NCBI GenBank assembly: GCA_012295275.1 | Contig: CM022670.1 | Location: forward strand, 25,796,744 to 25,860,743 | From: Chrysomallon squamiferum | Taxonomy: Eukaryota; Mollusca; Gastropoda; Neomphalida; Peltospiridae | Reading direction: 5' to 3' | Length of the DNA stretch: 64,000 nucleotides | Made by a program: the position numbers and the translations under genes | Notes under the pieces: model-generated | The model's database searches: none | The model's input: the letters and a program-made list of their open reading frames with translations, nothing else | Told to the model about the DNA's origin: nothing | Part shown: positions 1 through 13,963 of the stretch, in pieces | Numbering within the stretch: the first letter of the stretch is position 1 | How the letters are laid out: each line of letters starts with the position of its first letter

Positions 1-593
1 CATTATGCTTGGATAAAATAACAGGACAAGAAAAAAAGAAAAGAAAAAGAGATTTACAGACTTGTCACGAACTCAAGGTAACATTTATTTGTTTTTATTT
101 TAAATCACGTGACGTCACTCCAATTCTCTAGAGATGAAGGACTAATTTGTATTGACCAGTCATGCGCAACTTATTAGCCTCTGCACACATGGGTCTTGCA
201 AAATGTGAACCGTTCTATCATTCGTCATTTATTAATTTCTCGAAATATGTTGTGAAGGTCTGACGATAAGAATTTGTGTCATTGTAAGTATATAAAGTAA
301 TCATAGTAAGAAAATAGAATTGTTTGACGTAATAGAAATAGTAGTTGTTGTGTTGATGATAATTATTAGTAGCTATACTGTTAATATTAAAATTTCTTTC
401 TTCGATAACTTCTTTAGATATAAGAATTCCATCCAGTAATTGTATATAGCAATAACAGCAGTAATAGTAATGGTGGTGGTAATAGTAGTAGTATAATTTC
501 GGTATGTAACGTAATAAAACGCAGGGATCATTTAAAAAAAAATTCAAAAAAAAATCTCAAGGATATTACCTGAAATGATTTATGATTCCTGAG

Positions 594-649
<56 letters not shown>

Positions 650-667
650 TATAATAATAATAATAAA
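594..667. repeat. (TAA)n microsatellite
   Basis: About 24 ATA/TAA triplets with one interruption, upstream of the TMEM272-like gene. The rest of 1-1328 is AT-rich DNA in which I see no supported exon. Confidence 0.9.
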
Positions 668-1385
668 AGTTTGTAGTGTTACTATTATCTTCATTTGGTA
701 CATTTTCAGAAAACTTATTTCAAATTCAGTTTTGTTCGAGTTACCGTAAACATTCGTTATTAATCAAATGTTTTAGGAAAGAAACAAAATTAACAAAATA
801 TATTCAAAATGAATTTAATGCTATTAAACAATCATAAATTTTCATTACAAAATGTTTTCTTCAGAGAATAAAATATATTGTCAAAGAGCAAGGAACTTTA
901 AAAATTACATGTAAATTAATTAAATCTAAAACTACAGGGACTTCTCGACTTCTCAGCTTACTGTAGTCCTTACGTTTTTAAACAATTCACAAATTATCCC
1001 GAGTTGTTAGAGAATGTATTTTAACAAATAATCTCTTACGGGGTTTCTGCAAAAATAATTCTGTTTATTTCAGTTTCTGAAGCGTATTTTGTATCAGCCA
1101 TGGGATCGCAGACAAAAATGAATCCATGTAAATCCTCTGACACGGTTAAAACATGGCATTTACCTGTGTGTGTAATAATTATTGTTAATAACGACTTTGT
1201 CGGGATAAGAGACAAAAGCATATTTTATTTCAAAACAAATAGTATCTCTATGGACTTAAAAATTTTGTCCTGAATGTTTTGGATGTATTACAGTTCCATG
1301 TATAATCATACTTTTATATTTATTTCAGGAATGTGATGTCTTAATATATTGAGAAACGTCGATGTAACATCCTGACTGCGACACG

Positions 1386-1726
1386 ATGTCTATGTTAACC
1401 AGGAAGGGTACGCTGGTAAGGAAGTCACGTGGCTCTGGCCGGAAGTCGTCTGTGGGAAGAACACGATCGACTGGTTCAACGTGCAGTAATAGCACGACTC
1501 GCGGAACAATAGACAGTGACGATTATTCCGTTCCGCCGTCGCCTATAACAAAGTTTGACCCTCATTCGGCTTCGTCACCTGCAAGAAACACAGTTGTGGT
1601 ATGTTTCCATAAATCAAATCAAAAAAAAAAAAAAAAAATTTTTTGCTTAGACGTTGTTTTCTGTCCGATGTATTTAACTCCCTTATATTTTAAAGGAAAA
1701 TTTAAAATACCAGTGATATGTGTCTT

Positions 1727-1798
<72 letters not shown>

Positions 1799-3413
1799 TC
1801 TCTATATCGATCTCTCTCACGCTTTACCTCATGTTCTCTGTATTCTATTAGTTTCAGTCACTGGCTCTCCTCAATGCTCTGTCTATATTTTTTTTCCCTT
1901 CCTGGTAGTTCACAGCAATATCATGAAAAAAAACTCAAAAGAAAATTTATATTTATTATCCTAATATATTTTTACAGTGAAATAATGACATATATGATGT
2001 CTTGATTGTTGTTTTTACCTTGAATGCTCTCGGCTGAATATTGATTTTAATTGTCAATCAAAGTGATGTATTAACTAGGTGCCAGTCGCTTTGAGCAGAA
2101 GACAATCCTTCAGATATCTTTTGTTATCTGTTGTTATGGTTACAAAGCTATGTATTTTTATCTTTGAGTATTTCTCAGAAAATACAGTCATTATCTATCT
2201 ATTGAAGCATCGGCGTGAACGATTTGTGTGCGTATGTGTTCGTTTTGTTTTCCTGGGGCTCTGAGGGGAGGGGCTATTGTCTTCTTTTTTTTCTTTATTT
2301 TATCTCTTTTTGTTTTACTTTTAGTTAAAGTGTAAAGTATTCAGCACTCCTTTATCGTAGTAATGTTGTTGTCTTTTTTAAAAGTATTCTTCTCCGCAGG
2401 AGGTTTGGAAGGTTTAGATTAGTCATTGTTATTAGACACTGATGAACTCTTGTAGTATTTGAGATTGCTGTGCGCATTCTCTACGAATTAAACAAGGGGC
2501 GATTGAATTGCAGTTGCTAAGGTTACACATTACACATAAAAACGGAAAATAGTGATTTAAATTGTTTTCAGATTTCAGTTATTATAACTGCCATTGCAAA
2601 TAAATAAATAAATAAAAGGAAAGAAAATATTTCGAAACTATTTTTGGGTGTCAGGACAACATAATTACAAAATTTGATACGTGCAAACTGCTGGTAGTTG
2701 TAACACTAAATGTTTTTCATTTTTGAAATTGTCTTGATGTAATCTTTTTGCCACAGTTATATTGGATAACAAAATGATTTTAATCAGTTATATTTGTAGA
2801 CTACAGTTATCCCATGACATCTCAGATTTCGCTGTGGAAATAAGGAGTAGAAAATATTGAAGTAATTAAATCTGAATGATAGAGTTCAACTTGTCACTAA
2901 ATACAGTAACTCATAAGCCATGTTTGTGAACATACTAGATTATACATTTCCTAATGAATAATTTCTATGAGATACATATATGTGTGTGTTTGTGTTTGTG
3001 TGTGTGTGTGTGTGTGTTTGTTCAGGAGGATCATTAGTTGGTGAATTATATTTCAGTAGCTCATTCAAATAACATTGAAAATAAATATGTAATTATCAAA
3101 TCCAGAATTGCATTTCTAAATTCCTACACATTAAAAACAGCGTAACTTATCTGTTTATTTATTTATTTTCCAGTCTTACAGCAATGATCGGCAGATCTTC
3201 CAGACAAATCTGGAGTGGGAAGCTGCGATAGCCACGTCACACCAGTCTACGCCCGACATGTTCTTACAGCTGCAGGAAGCTAACAAAGACGCCGACAACG
3301 CATGCGAGTTCGCGTGTCGAGGACAGCGGATACTCTGCAAAAGTTGTATGTAGCAATTTAGTCGTGTTTTCACTTTAAACAGATATTATAGGTACGTGTA
3401 TTTATGTGTGTAT

Positions 3414-3456
<43 letters not shown>

Positions 3457-4733
3457 AATCCATTTTGAAATAATTTTCATTGCACAACAGTAATGATCAT
3501 GTTCGATATGTTACAACTGTTCATGAATAATTATGTATTGATGACAGTAAGCTTCACTAAATTAACACCTTTCATTTTCTCTTTTTTTTCTGCTCTTCAA
3601 CAGCTTTTATGACTGGGTGCCTCGTTCTGTCAATAATCCTTCCCATCATTATGATATCGATGGGTAAGTGCTTCAGTAAGTTAATATTGGTTTTTAACGA
3701 AAGATCAGATTCTATGCAATAACTTTTCGTTCCTAATGTGACGATTCTATGAGAAACATTTCGTATTCAAAATAGCTCAGAATAGTTTAAACAGCTCTTT
3801 GGAATTCAGTGACAGTTTTTCTGTGTTGATATTTCAAAGTGACCGTGTTTGGGGGTTTTTTGTGTTTTTTTCAAACTGTTGAAAAAGTAATCGTTAACCT
3901 CTGTCTACGCGGAAGTTACTGCTGTTTAAATAAATATTGTGCTTCAGAATAAAAAATTACAAAGTGAAAATGCCTTAATAAACTCTGCTAGTAAACAGAA
4001 GCTTTAAGCGAAATACAAATTTATGATACTGTTTTCCTGGTAACAGAAATGCACTATTTCCTTTACTGTTATTGAATTTCAGTTTGAAAGTATTGATTCG
4101 TTTGGGGTTTTGATTTTTTGTATTTCTGAAGTAGGACAGCTTATTATAACGTGTGGTATCTGCAGATTGGTCTCTTTTCTACGTTATTTTTAAGTCAATT
4201 TCATTTTGTTTCATCTTGTGTTATTACTGGTGATACTCAATTGCTACGATTCGAAATCTCTAATTATTATATTTTATCGTTATCTTCTAGGTGTAAAATA
4301 TCTCAACGAATGTCCTGCTCAGCCCAAGGTGCCTATTTATCTCCTTGTTGCGGGTTGTTTTGGTATGGTCAAACTCACTGTCGACCTCTGGAAGGTCATA
4401 CAAGACAAGAAAGATGAAAATGCCGATACATTTTATGATGTCAACGACAATGCTGCTTTGACGTCGAGAACGTACAAGGTGATGAACTTTATGTTGACCT
4501 CGTTCCTGCTCGTGTGGCATTGTCTGGGCACATACTGGGTGTTCAAAGTCTGGGAACCAAGGTTCACGCAGTTGCTTCACCAGCCGAGCAACTGGTGTGA
4601 CAAGACAGTCTACATGTTTGCCGTTTGTCAGATTCTCGGGCTGTACATGTTCGTGTGCCTTTTCTTGTTGGTTGTGTGTTGTGTGACCGTCATGTACCGA
4701 TCATCGTGTGTAGGCACACCGGATATTGTTTAA
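1386..4733 (+). CDS. TMEM272: TMEM272-like four-pass membrane protein, four coding exons
   Basis: Coding exons are 1386-1598, 3174-3345, 3604-3663 and 4291-4733. All introns are GT-AG and the phases close (0, 1, 1), giving 295 residues and a TAA stop. The start is the first ATG of an exon whose acceptor lies at 1326-1328. Residues 1-71 are Ser/Arg/Thr-rich and hydrophilic. Membrane spans are at about 130-149, 163-183, 212-233 and 257-282. The stretch after span 1 (KYLNECPAQPKVPIYL) has the Cys-Pro and PIY pattern of the DUF4728/TMEM272-like family, seen here in its usual place between spans 1 and 2. The molecular function of this family is unknown; it is presumably a cell-membrane protein. 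Codon phase and family pattern make the model strong. The 5' untranslated part upstream of 1329 and the poly(A) site are not settled; an AATAAA at 5658-5663 is a candidate, which would put the 5031-5137 GA tract in the 3' UTR. Confidence 0.9.
1730..1796. repeat. (TC)n microsatellite in TMEM272-like intron 1
   Basis: An uninterrupted CT/TC tract about 67 bp long, 130 bp downstream of the exon 1 donor. Confidence 0.95.
3412..3453. repeat. (TG)n microsatellite in TMEM272-like intron 2
   Basis: A TG tract beginning about 65 bp after the exon 2 donor at 3346. A shorter TG tract lies at about 2980-3020, upstream of exon 2. Confidence 0.9.
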
Positions 4734-5025
4734 ACATTCGACAATACATCACATACTGTGTTCAGTTTGCTCTAGAAGAGTTCGTACTGCCTTTGATAAC
4801 AGAACTTTTGACATATTCATTTTTTTTTTTTAGAAGTTATAATCACGCGCGCTCTCAAATCCACACACTTGGCACAATATGAAGTTTAATGGAATATTTT
4901 ATATTTAATTAACATTAGTGAAGAACTTTTAAAATATAGGTTGTGATGTAAAGCAACTTCATTTAATGTGTACCATGTTTCTGTTTTCAAATTAGATTAC
5001 TAAATGTAATTCATAAAGGCGCCAT

Positions 5026-5141
<116 letters not shown>

Positions 5142-5785
5142 TGTATTTAATGATCATCTATTTAAATTTTATTTTATTCAACTTTTTATTGGTATCATGT
5201 CCTGTGTTTCTTTCATTCATTGTCGCATTATTCTTTCTTTTACTTTTTGTTGTTTTTCATGTACAGTATTTGCATTTACATCACACATCATAGTCCAGAA
5301 ATCGTTTAATATTTTATCTTAATGGTTGTTATTTTGTATCTGTGTATAATGTACGCAGCAAGTAAAAATACAATAACTTTTACTTTAGTATTTTTTGTAT
5401 GTATTAAATTGTTATACGTTCACACATTTTCTTTTTTATGTGTTTAAAACTAGTCTGAATAATTTTGCTTTCGTTTGCTTTTAGTTTTTGTTTTTAGTTT
5501 TTATATATATATTTTTTTTGCTTTTGTTTACGTTATAAACGACAAAAGAAGAAAAAGAATGCATTATTTAACGACATAGTCAACGCATTTTTAATCTCCA
5601 TTTATAAGGCATTAATACGTATTTAGTTAAGGACCAAAGAGTCCATTAAGCGCAGTAAATAAATGTTAAACGAAAGCTTGAAACACTTTAGTCTAAACTG
5701 TTGTTGGGCATTAAGCATTTAGAAAATAATTAGCAATTCAGTGTCAAAGGAAGAAGCACTGGATAACAAATCCCTTCGTTTCATG

Positions 5786-5832
5786 GAAGCATATCGGGAA
5801 GCGCATCGGGAAGCACATCGGGAAGCACATAC
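5786..5832. repeat. Short tandem repeat of 12-14 bp unit
   Basis: Three to four copies of a CATCGGGAAGCA-like unit in otherwise unremarkable intergenic sequence. Confidence 0.7.
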
Positions 5833-6257
5833 TGAGTGGACAGGGATGTAGCCCAATCAGTTTATCGCGAAGCGTTGATCTTGTGACCCAGCATGCAACA
5901 GTCCAGTTAGAGTCCGCTTCTATTGATTCATAGTTTTTTTTTTTTGTTCTCTTTTTCCATAGGGTTTGCTTTATTCTTTTTAGTAGAAAGAATGAATATA
6001 TTTTAATTAGAGTTTTTATTTTAAAATGAAATTAATGTATTAATTTAGAGATTTCTGCTTCTGATAATTTTATCCGCCGCTCTCGTTTTCTTTTTTCTTT
6101 TACTTTACTTTCACTATATAGACTAGTTATTATTGCCTTTTTGATTCTTAATTTTATTTAATTTTTTACAGAATACTTTTACCTATGCATTTGATTTGTA
6201 TTTAATTTTTTACTGTTATAGATTTCATTTCATTTTATTTTGTTTTATCATCATCAC

Positions 6258-6293
<36 letters not shown>

Positions 6294-9200
6294 TACTACT
6301 ACTAATTCTACTACAACTACTACTCCTACTGCTACTACTATCACTATTATTATTACCATTATTTCAAAGGGACAAAAGATACCTGTCAGAAACTAAATTT
6401 AAATATTCCTCTTTGAAGCAGTCTGTCTTATAACTAAATTCGTAATACTACATCATTTCTGTGAAGTGATCTTACAAGACACTTTCATTTACCACGAAGG
6501 ACAAAATTAGTCTTGATAACCCTTCTTGAGACACACTTTCTTCTTACCATTTCCACCACACTGTTCACTGTGAAGAGTCCACCTATACAGAAAATATCTT
6601 TCACTGAACAATATTCGGCTGAGCATCTTGATTATGTGAAGACTTCCTAACACATACGTCAGATAATTGATAGTCGGAGTAGTGACGCCATACGGTCTCG
6701 AATTTCCTAACAAGAAAATATGAGTAATAAATCTGAGAAAGGAAAAAAAAAAAATATGTTGTCTGCAGTCATTAGTAAGAGATGACAGGTTAATGATAAT
6801 TTCTACTGTGATACCTCCCTAGAGGCATCACCAGAAAGAAAGCAACAAAATGGATTAATAACTAATTTTCATACGACAGAACAGGTATTGATTTTTTTTT
6901 CATCACCATCGAACCTCAGTGACAAGGACACTAGCACTCAAGATTACTATCATTATACTGATAACAAGAACAGTAGAAATAGCAGTAATACTAGTGGTAG
7001 CACTAGCAACAGCAGGCAGTAATACTGGTGGTGGTGAAAGTGGTGATGCTGTTAATATTGGTGATGGTGACAGCACAGCAGCAGCTGCAGATACTAATGT
7101 AAAATTCCAAAACAACTTTTCCAAATAGTTATTGACTGCGATTTAGTCTTTAAAAAAAAGGGGAGGTGATACGTTTATTTTCATTATTTGTACAGCAGTT
7201 ACCGCCCTTCCATATATATTAAGCATGAAGAAGTTGCAGCATTCAAATCGTCAGTATGTTAGCTAAGTTAAACAGTAATGAGAAAATGTACTGACTGGTA
7301 TCTCAGGTTCGTCTCTTACCTAAATCTAGTCAATGTAATCTTCGTAAAGTCCAGAACACTACCCGGCAGCCAGCTCCCTCTCTTCGTTTCAGATATCTAT
7401 GCTGATGTAGGTACGTTCCATTTTTTTAATATTGGGAATCCGTATATGCGTAGGAACGTACACAGATGTGAGTTTCTAATAAATGTTAGCACAGTAACTC
7501 CAATCATCCAGTTCAGTTTATTAAATTCAGCACGGCTCGGAAAGACAACAGAAAATAATGACAAAGATATTCCTGACGATAAAAATACAAGATCTTTTCA
7601 AAATATACTATAAAATGAAATTCATTATTATCTTTTGTGTAATGTGTATGTTTGTGTGTGAGTATGAGTGTGAGTATGAGAGTAGGTGTGAGTATGAGTG
7701 TGAGTATGAGTGTGAGTATGAGTGTAGGTGTGAGTCTACGTGTCCTTGTTCGAGTGAGCGAGAAACAAAGCCACGGAGAAAGAACAAGAGAGATAAACAA
7801 CATTTTCTATCACAAAGACAAATAAACAATGAAAATAAAAACAGTGATGATTGTAATGATGGTTGTAGTGTTGTTACTAGCGGCGATGATGGTGAAGATG
7901 ATGAAGATTTTGATGATCATCACGATGATGATGGTGTTAATAATAGCTGGTTGTGATTAAAATGATGATTTTGATGACAGCGGTGGTGACTGTGTTGATT
8001 ATCATGGCGGTGGTTGTGATTATGATGGTGGTAGTGATGACGACAATGATAATGGTGATGCTGACGATGATAATGTGACGATGATGGTTATCTGCAGGTG
8101 GCTGAAAAACTGTTGTGGTGACAGTTGTTTTTATATGCCTTTCAGTATTTTCACAGAAATTCGAGCCATACCCGATACTATTCCCAGCACAGCGATATTA
8201 CAACAGACGTGTTAATTTAGCCTGTACATAATCTGGGCTTTGTTCTGTTAGTGTATCACTGACAAAATAAAATGATATCACTTTATAAACATGATGATAA
8301 AAATGTAACTTTTTGTTACTCTTATTTCAAGGTTTATTGTAATGAGCATATATTTTATTGCAGTTTTGTGAAAGAGTTTTTGAAAGCAATTTATTAATTC
8401 ACAGGATGTCATTTTGTATGTAGATACACACTTATCAGATGTTTCTGTGTCAGCAAGATGGAAAAAAATAGTTGCCGTAAATCCTTCTCTATACACTGTT
8501 TAGTAATAATTATATCTTTCTATATTACAACTGAAAAATCTCTTTGTTTTCATTTAATTTTAATTTTATATTTGTTGTATTGTACTGAGAACGATGTAAC
8601 ATTCAAAAACTGTTAAATAAAACTATGATGTATTTGTATTCTAACATAAATACATGTAAACAATCAAATTTTAAAAAAAAAAAGTAAAAATTAGATATTA
8701 AAAAAACTAAAATTGACTTCTACCAAAAAGGTAAAAATATATAATTACAAAAAAGTTAATAATAATAATAAAACCAACAAAAGAACCAATGTTGAAAAAC
8801 AAAGAATTAAATTTTTTAAAACGGGCTTATATTTGCTTATATACGGTAAATTCTTTTTTCTTTTCGAAATTTAAATTTGCCACGTTGTCTGCACAAATGT
8901 AATTGCAAGATGAAACTGATAGCAGGTGTCTCATTTCAATCCAGCGATACGAAACTGATTTACTACACTTACCGCTACTTCTCCTTAATCACACACATCA
9001 TAAAACATTCACTGGCAAAATCTGCAAGCCACATACATCAAACTTTTATAACTTTACATTAACACGCGTGCACATTAGAGGCATTTTTTTCGTTTGACTT
9101 GCGGCTTTAAAAAGTGTTTTATGGCAGAAAAAAAATCCAGGGATTTAATTTTCGAAAAAAAATAAATAAAGACAGAAAGATAGAAAAGAAAAGGAAAAAG

Positions 9201-9415
9201 ACGTTCATCAAGTTAAGCATTAAATTGATGTCTGGGGACGATGTGTAAGGTAACCGAATCGTTGAAAAAGCTCCAGTATAAAGAAACAAGCGGCTGCAAA
9301 AATTCTTCAAATACTTTATTAGTTTAAACTTCGTATGTGCCACGACTTACAGTCTGTAACTGAAGTATTGTTGTGAAAAGTTAATGGCGTAATTCAAAAA
9401 GCGTGCTACAAGGTC

Positions 9416-9417
<2 letters not shown>

Positions 9418-9488
<71 letters not shown>
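9418..9488. repeat. (GT)n microsatellite
   Basis: A perfect GT tract of about 70 bp. Confidence 0.95.
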
Positions 9489-9489
<1 letters not shown>

Positions 9490-9682
9490 TGTGGAATAGT
9501 ACATATATTGGTGCATATGCTGGCGTTAACTTTGATGAAGTGGATTTTTTGTTTCTTTTTTTTTATGTTTTATTTGTTTATTAATGTTATTATTAGTTGT
9601 AGCAGTAGTACATTTGTTTCATTATCTTAAAAATTGTTTCCATATATATATCCACACATGCATGGACATAATAAACACGCAA

Positions 9683-9687
<5 letters not shown>

Positions 9688-9765
<78 letters not shown>
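9688..9765. repeat. (GA)n microsatellite
   Basis: A perfect GA tract of about 78 bp, 200 bp from the GT tract at 9418-9488. Confidence 0.95.
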
Positions 9766-9767
<2 letters not shown>

Positions 9768-10644
9768 TAAAAATGTCAGAATAAATCACTGCAAAGTTGT
9801 TGTGTTCTCTTGTTACCCTTATTGTAGTTGTAATTGACGAATGTCGTCAAGAACATCATAATTTAAAACTCATGCAGTCACGAGGGAAAAATACAACTGA
9901 AACATGATGATAATAATTCATGACTTTACAACGAAAATGAATAGTAATAATACAGGTAATACGAACGTTTCACTGAACATTTAATCACGCTGTTAATTTA
10001 AGTTTCCAAAGTTTGCGAGAGCAGTTTATATGTAAACGACCGATACAAAACACCTATATCTGTTGACGTTTATACAATAACATATTGGTATGATGGAAAC
10101 AAAACATTTCAATTTAAATAATAATATTTATTTCACCGCGCGATCTTGTCTTACGAATACATTTTTCACTAACAAACGCACCTAATCGCAAGTTGCTATA
10201 TGCGACGATGTTTCTTTGCTATTTCCTGCATGAAAAACATTTAACATCACCTGAAAATACTGCACAGAAAGATTAAGATTTTTCGGTAGGCTTAATGGAC
10301 GATAATACCGTAAAAATCGTAACATTTTAGGCTTAAACAACAAACTCGGCTTTATGGCCGGATGGTTTTAATGGCCGGGACTCACAGTTTATGCAGAGTA
10401 TATAGTCGCTTTTATTGCAGCAGCATAAGTACATTTTAAACGCGTATAGTATGCTGCAGACATATCATATAAGTAATTATTCAGATTAATTATGATGTTG
10501 AATGTAAAATGTAAAACTGACTGAGTTTTATACTCTTGATTTGTTTATGTTTATTTTTAAGACAATATGAATGATGACTTTTTCAAACAGTAAATCGGTG
10601 AATTTTACTGCTTTTTGTTGTTTTCTGTTACTTTTTCTTTCATG

Positions 10645-10687
<43 letters not shown>

Positions 10688-11592
10688 ATTTATTAATGTA
10701 GATTTTATTAAGGAAGGGTGTACTTGTCAGGTTTTTTTTTTTTGTTGTTGTTTAAATGTTCTCTTGCTGCAATACTGACTCAAAGATTATTAAAAAAAAA
10801 AAAAAAAGTAAAAACATAAATGTTAATAAAAATCAACAAAAATGTTCAACAAACAAATTCTTTCTTCTTTTTCGTCTCCTTTTTTTTTTTTTAATCGAGT
10901 TTAACTAAGATTTTAATGCTTCCATTTTGTTTCCTAAATTATTCGGAAGAAAAGGACGTACGTAATTCATTTGACAGTATTTTCTCTTAGTTTACTTATG
11001 CAATTTATAAAAAGATTTCATCAGTGAAGGTTCTTAAATAAACCTTTCCGTGGAGTCTTTTGGTATTCAGCGGCCATGCTAAGATTAGTCTCGTGATGTA
11101 TTATTAAACAACGTCAGGTTACTTCACCGTTTCACCAACAATTAGAATTTGCGTCTGTTCCATTACATCACCTTCGACCTCATCAAAGAGGCGTGCAAAA
11201 CGAGGAGAGTGTGGTGTGTATAACATCCGTGCCAGTGATGTATGCCACAAGAGAATTCACGTGATTTTAATGTCAGACGCTCAAAAGAAATACTAGTGTG
11301 ATTGCACAAAGAAGATGTCAGAGGGGCTCTTTACAGGTTGTCAAATTTCCTAACCTTTATTCGAGTCTACGAGTCATACTCTTCTATTTTAAAATGTGTT
11401 TAATGTTACTCTAAAACAGTAGGAATGACTTAAAACAAAATACTTGAAACTAAAATCAATCTACTCAAGTTTATTCCATTTTCCTTCTTTCCCAAAACTG
11501 AATTCCTTATTATGACAATTCCGTGAATGCAAACCATCTTCTTTAAATCTTTCTGTTTTCTTTTTCTTTTTTCTTCTTCTTTTTTCTTCTTC

Positions 11593-11596
<4 letters not shown>

Positions 11597-11664
<68 letters not shown>

Positions 11665-11708
11665 TTTGTTTATTTATTTGTTTATTTATTTATTTATTTA
11701 TTTATTTG
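11597..11708. repeat. (ATT)n and (ATTT)n compound microsatellite
   Basis: ATT triplets pass into ATTT tetramers with a few ATTTG variants. Confidence 0.9.
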
Positions 11709-12296
11709 TCTTCTTCAAAGTCATCCTCATAGCAGGGTTGTGGGCCCCGTGATTACAGTTGTGGCATTAAAGATCATTTAACACTTGATGCATTAACAAA
11801 ACGTCTGCGTCGTAAAATGTACAGAATTTCGTCAGTGATATGGGCGTGTAACCAATAAAAAAGTGACATTTCGTCTTCCAAAGGTTGAAAAAGAAGAAGG
11901 GTCTGCGATATCATTTGATATTCATCTGAGATAAATTCAAAACTACAAACTAGACCCAGCGTGAGATATAATTTTATGAGGTACACCATTAACAAGTTGC
12001 TGATAGCAGTCGGAATAAGTTGCTTTCCAGTAAATACGTCTTGGCATGTGTTTAACGCAATAAAATAAGTGTTTATATTTTTAAAAGTGCATGTCTCAAA
12101 TAAGAAAAAAAATACTTGAAGGAAACAGCAGATAAAATTTATACATGTATTTTAAAGCAGATGGAGGAATTCTGGTTTTAAATTGAGTTAAGCTATCAGA
12201 CATTCCTTTGTGATATAGACGTTTTATTCAACAATTATGTATGACAATTTCACACCCGGTCGATTGAACATACAGTGTGGTAGAATAAATTATTTT

Positions 12297-12298
<2 letters not shown>

Positions 12299-12370
<72 letters not shown>

Positions 12371-12396
12371 ACACACACACACACACACACACACAC
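12299..12396. repeat. (CT)n and (CA)n compound microsatellite
   Basis: A CT tract of about 64 bp followed directly by a CA tract of about 30 bp. Confidence 0.95.
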
Positions 12397-12906
12397 TAAC
12401 TGAAGCATACGTGCACTTGTATTCCGACACACAAATTACAAACCGCTTCCAAACTGGTACTTAACAATACACATTTGGCTGGAGTCTGTACTTCACATTT
12501 ACTGCGATTCTAATATCAACAGGTTCTGTATCTAGTGCTACTTCTAACATTATTTATTAAATTTATCTTTTCTATATGCCAAAACGAACTGCACATACAC
12601 ACATACAAAGATAAACATATCCATGACGAATATTAAAATTAACCATATAAATACACACAGTGTGCAGAAACAAAAAAACAAGGAGCTACACAGTTTAACA
12701 AGGAGAATATATACCAACGACCAAATACGAATTTAAAAATTCAGTGGGTATATGTTATTTAATGACACTGTTTTCTTGAAACTCTTTCTTTTGCACTCTG
12801 TTTTTTTTTTTTTTTTCATTAAAGGTAAAGCTATCTGGTAATATATGATATTATTTTCATAATATTTTACGTTTAACAGGAGATTCGAATGATGTGTTCA
12901 TTATAT

Positions 12907-13091
12907 CATTTCGGTTTTGATTTCGGTTTTGTTTCGGTTTCAAGTCACCACATCCATCATGCAGTGTTTTTGACTTTCCTGAACACTTCTATTATACAGC
13001 TGTCCACGAGGGCATGTTCGGCTTTAAGCATAAATACTGAAAATTTAATAATCTACTTTAACGTACTTTTCCAAAACCCACATCTTTTCCG
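12907..13091 (+). repeat. Diverged direct copy of the inverted-repeat sequence
   Basis: This stretch matches the left inverted-repeat arm (about 13250-13432) in the same orientation. The landmark CACGAGGGCATGTTC is identical and by eye about 80% of positions agree. It extends the repeat family beyond the two main arms and is the oldest-looking of the three copies. Confidence 0.75.
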
Positions 13092-13114
13092 TTTTTTTTA
13101 ATGATTCATCTCGG

Positions 13115-13622
13115 TCCCTTTCTCTTTCTGACACTTTCTCTGTTTCTCTGGCATATTATTTCACATTATTTTTCTTTTATTATACGTTACTGGTAATATC
13201 CGTTAACTTGAAAGAAGTTTGATATGTTCTTTAGATCACTGGAATCCTTTTAGTTTTCTCGGCTTCAAGTCACAACATCCATTATGCAATACTTTTGACT
13301 TTTCTGAAGACTTCTATTATAACGTTGACCACGAGGGCATGTTCAAGTAGAAGTATGAATGTACAAACTTTTGATAAATGAAACTTTAATAATCTACCTC
13401 AACATGCTTTGCATTTCTCACATCTTAAAGTTCTTTAGTGTTTTTCATTGCTGGTGACAAGTCGTTCATTATCGTTGCAGTCCAACAAAGGAAACCATAA
13501 TGGAACTTCAGCGTCACTCGGTAGGTAATTGCACGTCTTTTCGTGAAACGTTTCCCCGTACAAATGTTAACTTAGTGGCTAGATACTTTTACACAATGAC
13601 TTAATCTATGCAGAAAAAAATT
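13115..13622 (+). repeat. Left arm of large inverted repeat
   Basis: About 0.5 kb that recurs as its reverse complement at 16180-16702, with a 2.6 kb spacer. The inner 350 bp (13268-13615) differ from the partner at only about seven places by eye. The outer 150 bp, which are pyrimidine-rich, are clearly more diverged. It contains a copy of the short putative exon described at 13481-13520. Confidence 0.9.
13481..13520 (+). pseudogene. Inverted duplicate of a 40-nt putative exon
   Basis: This is the exact reverse complement of the putative exon at 16281-16320, with the acceptor (ttgcag) and donor (gtaggt) also preserved. No membrane-span exon follows at the matching distance downstream on this strand. 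I therefore read it as a duplicated exon cut off from its gene. Which copy arose first is inference. Confidence 0.45.
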
Positions 13623-13926
13623 ATATCCTTCGTATTTTACCCTCGTCTTTCTTCTGATGCAAAGGTTATGTTAATTAGCCGTTTATGCGATGCCTGTATA
13701 CATGAATGGACATTAATTACCACACACATATATAGCCGAAGTTGTACAACATTTTAAAGGGTGACGATGTGTAGATATTCAAACATAAACTGAAGAGAAC
13801 ATATGGTAAGTAAAATGTAAAATCCAGGTATTGTACTTCATCTTTACTTCAATGCAAGTATCTATGTACGAATGAATGAATGTGTATTTGTTTGTAAATA
13901 ATGTATATATTTTTATTTTGTATTTT

Positions 13927-13928
<2 letters not shown>

Positions 13929-13962
<34 letters not shown>
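13929..13962. repeat. (TA)n microsatellite
   Basis: A TA tract in the spacer of the large inverted repeat, followed by degenerate ATAC/ATAT sequence up to about 14110. Confidence 0.9.

Positions 13963-13963
<1 letters not shown>

Larger units (their letters stand above)
5833..12906. other. Intergenic region with no supported gene
   Basis: About 7 kb of AT-rich DNA. It holds ATT arrays (6253-6295, 10647-10686), a GAGTAT/GAGTGT array (7653-7735), GAT-rich sequence (7840-8095), GT (9418-9488), GA (9688-9765), ATT/ATTT (11597-11708) and CT followed by CA (12299-12396). Open frames here are mostly translated repeats. I found no exon with convincing splice borders or a recognisable domain. Confidence 0.6.

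Noticed and set aside
7558-7956. 132-codon frame reading repeated ECEYECEY on the + strand
   Set aside because: It is a translated GAGTGT/GAGTAT tandem repeat followed by GAT repeats, not a gene.
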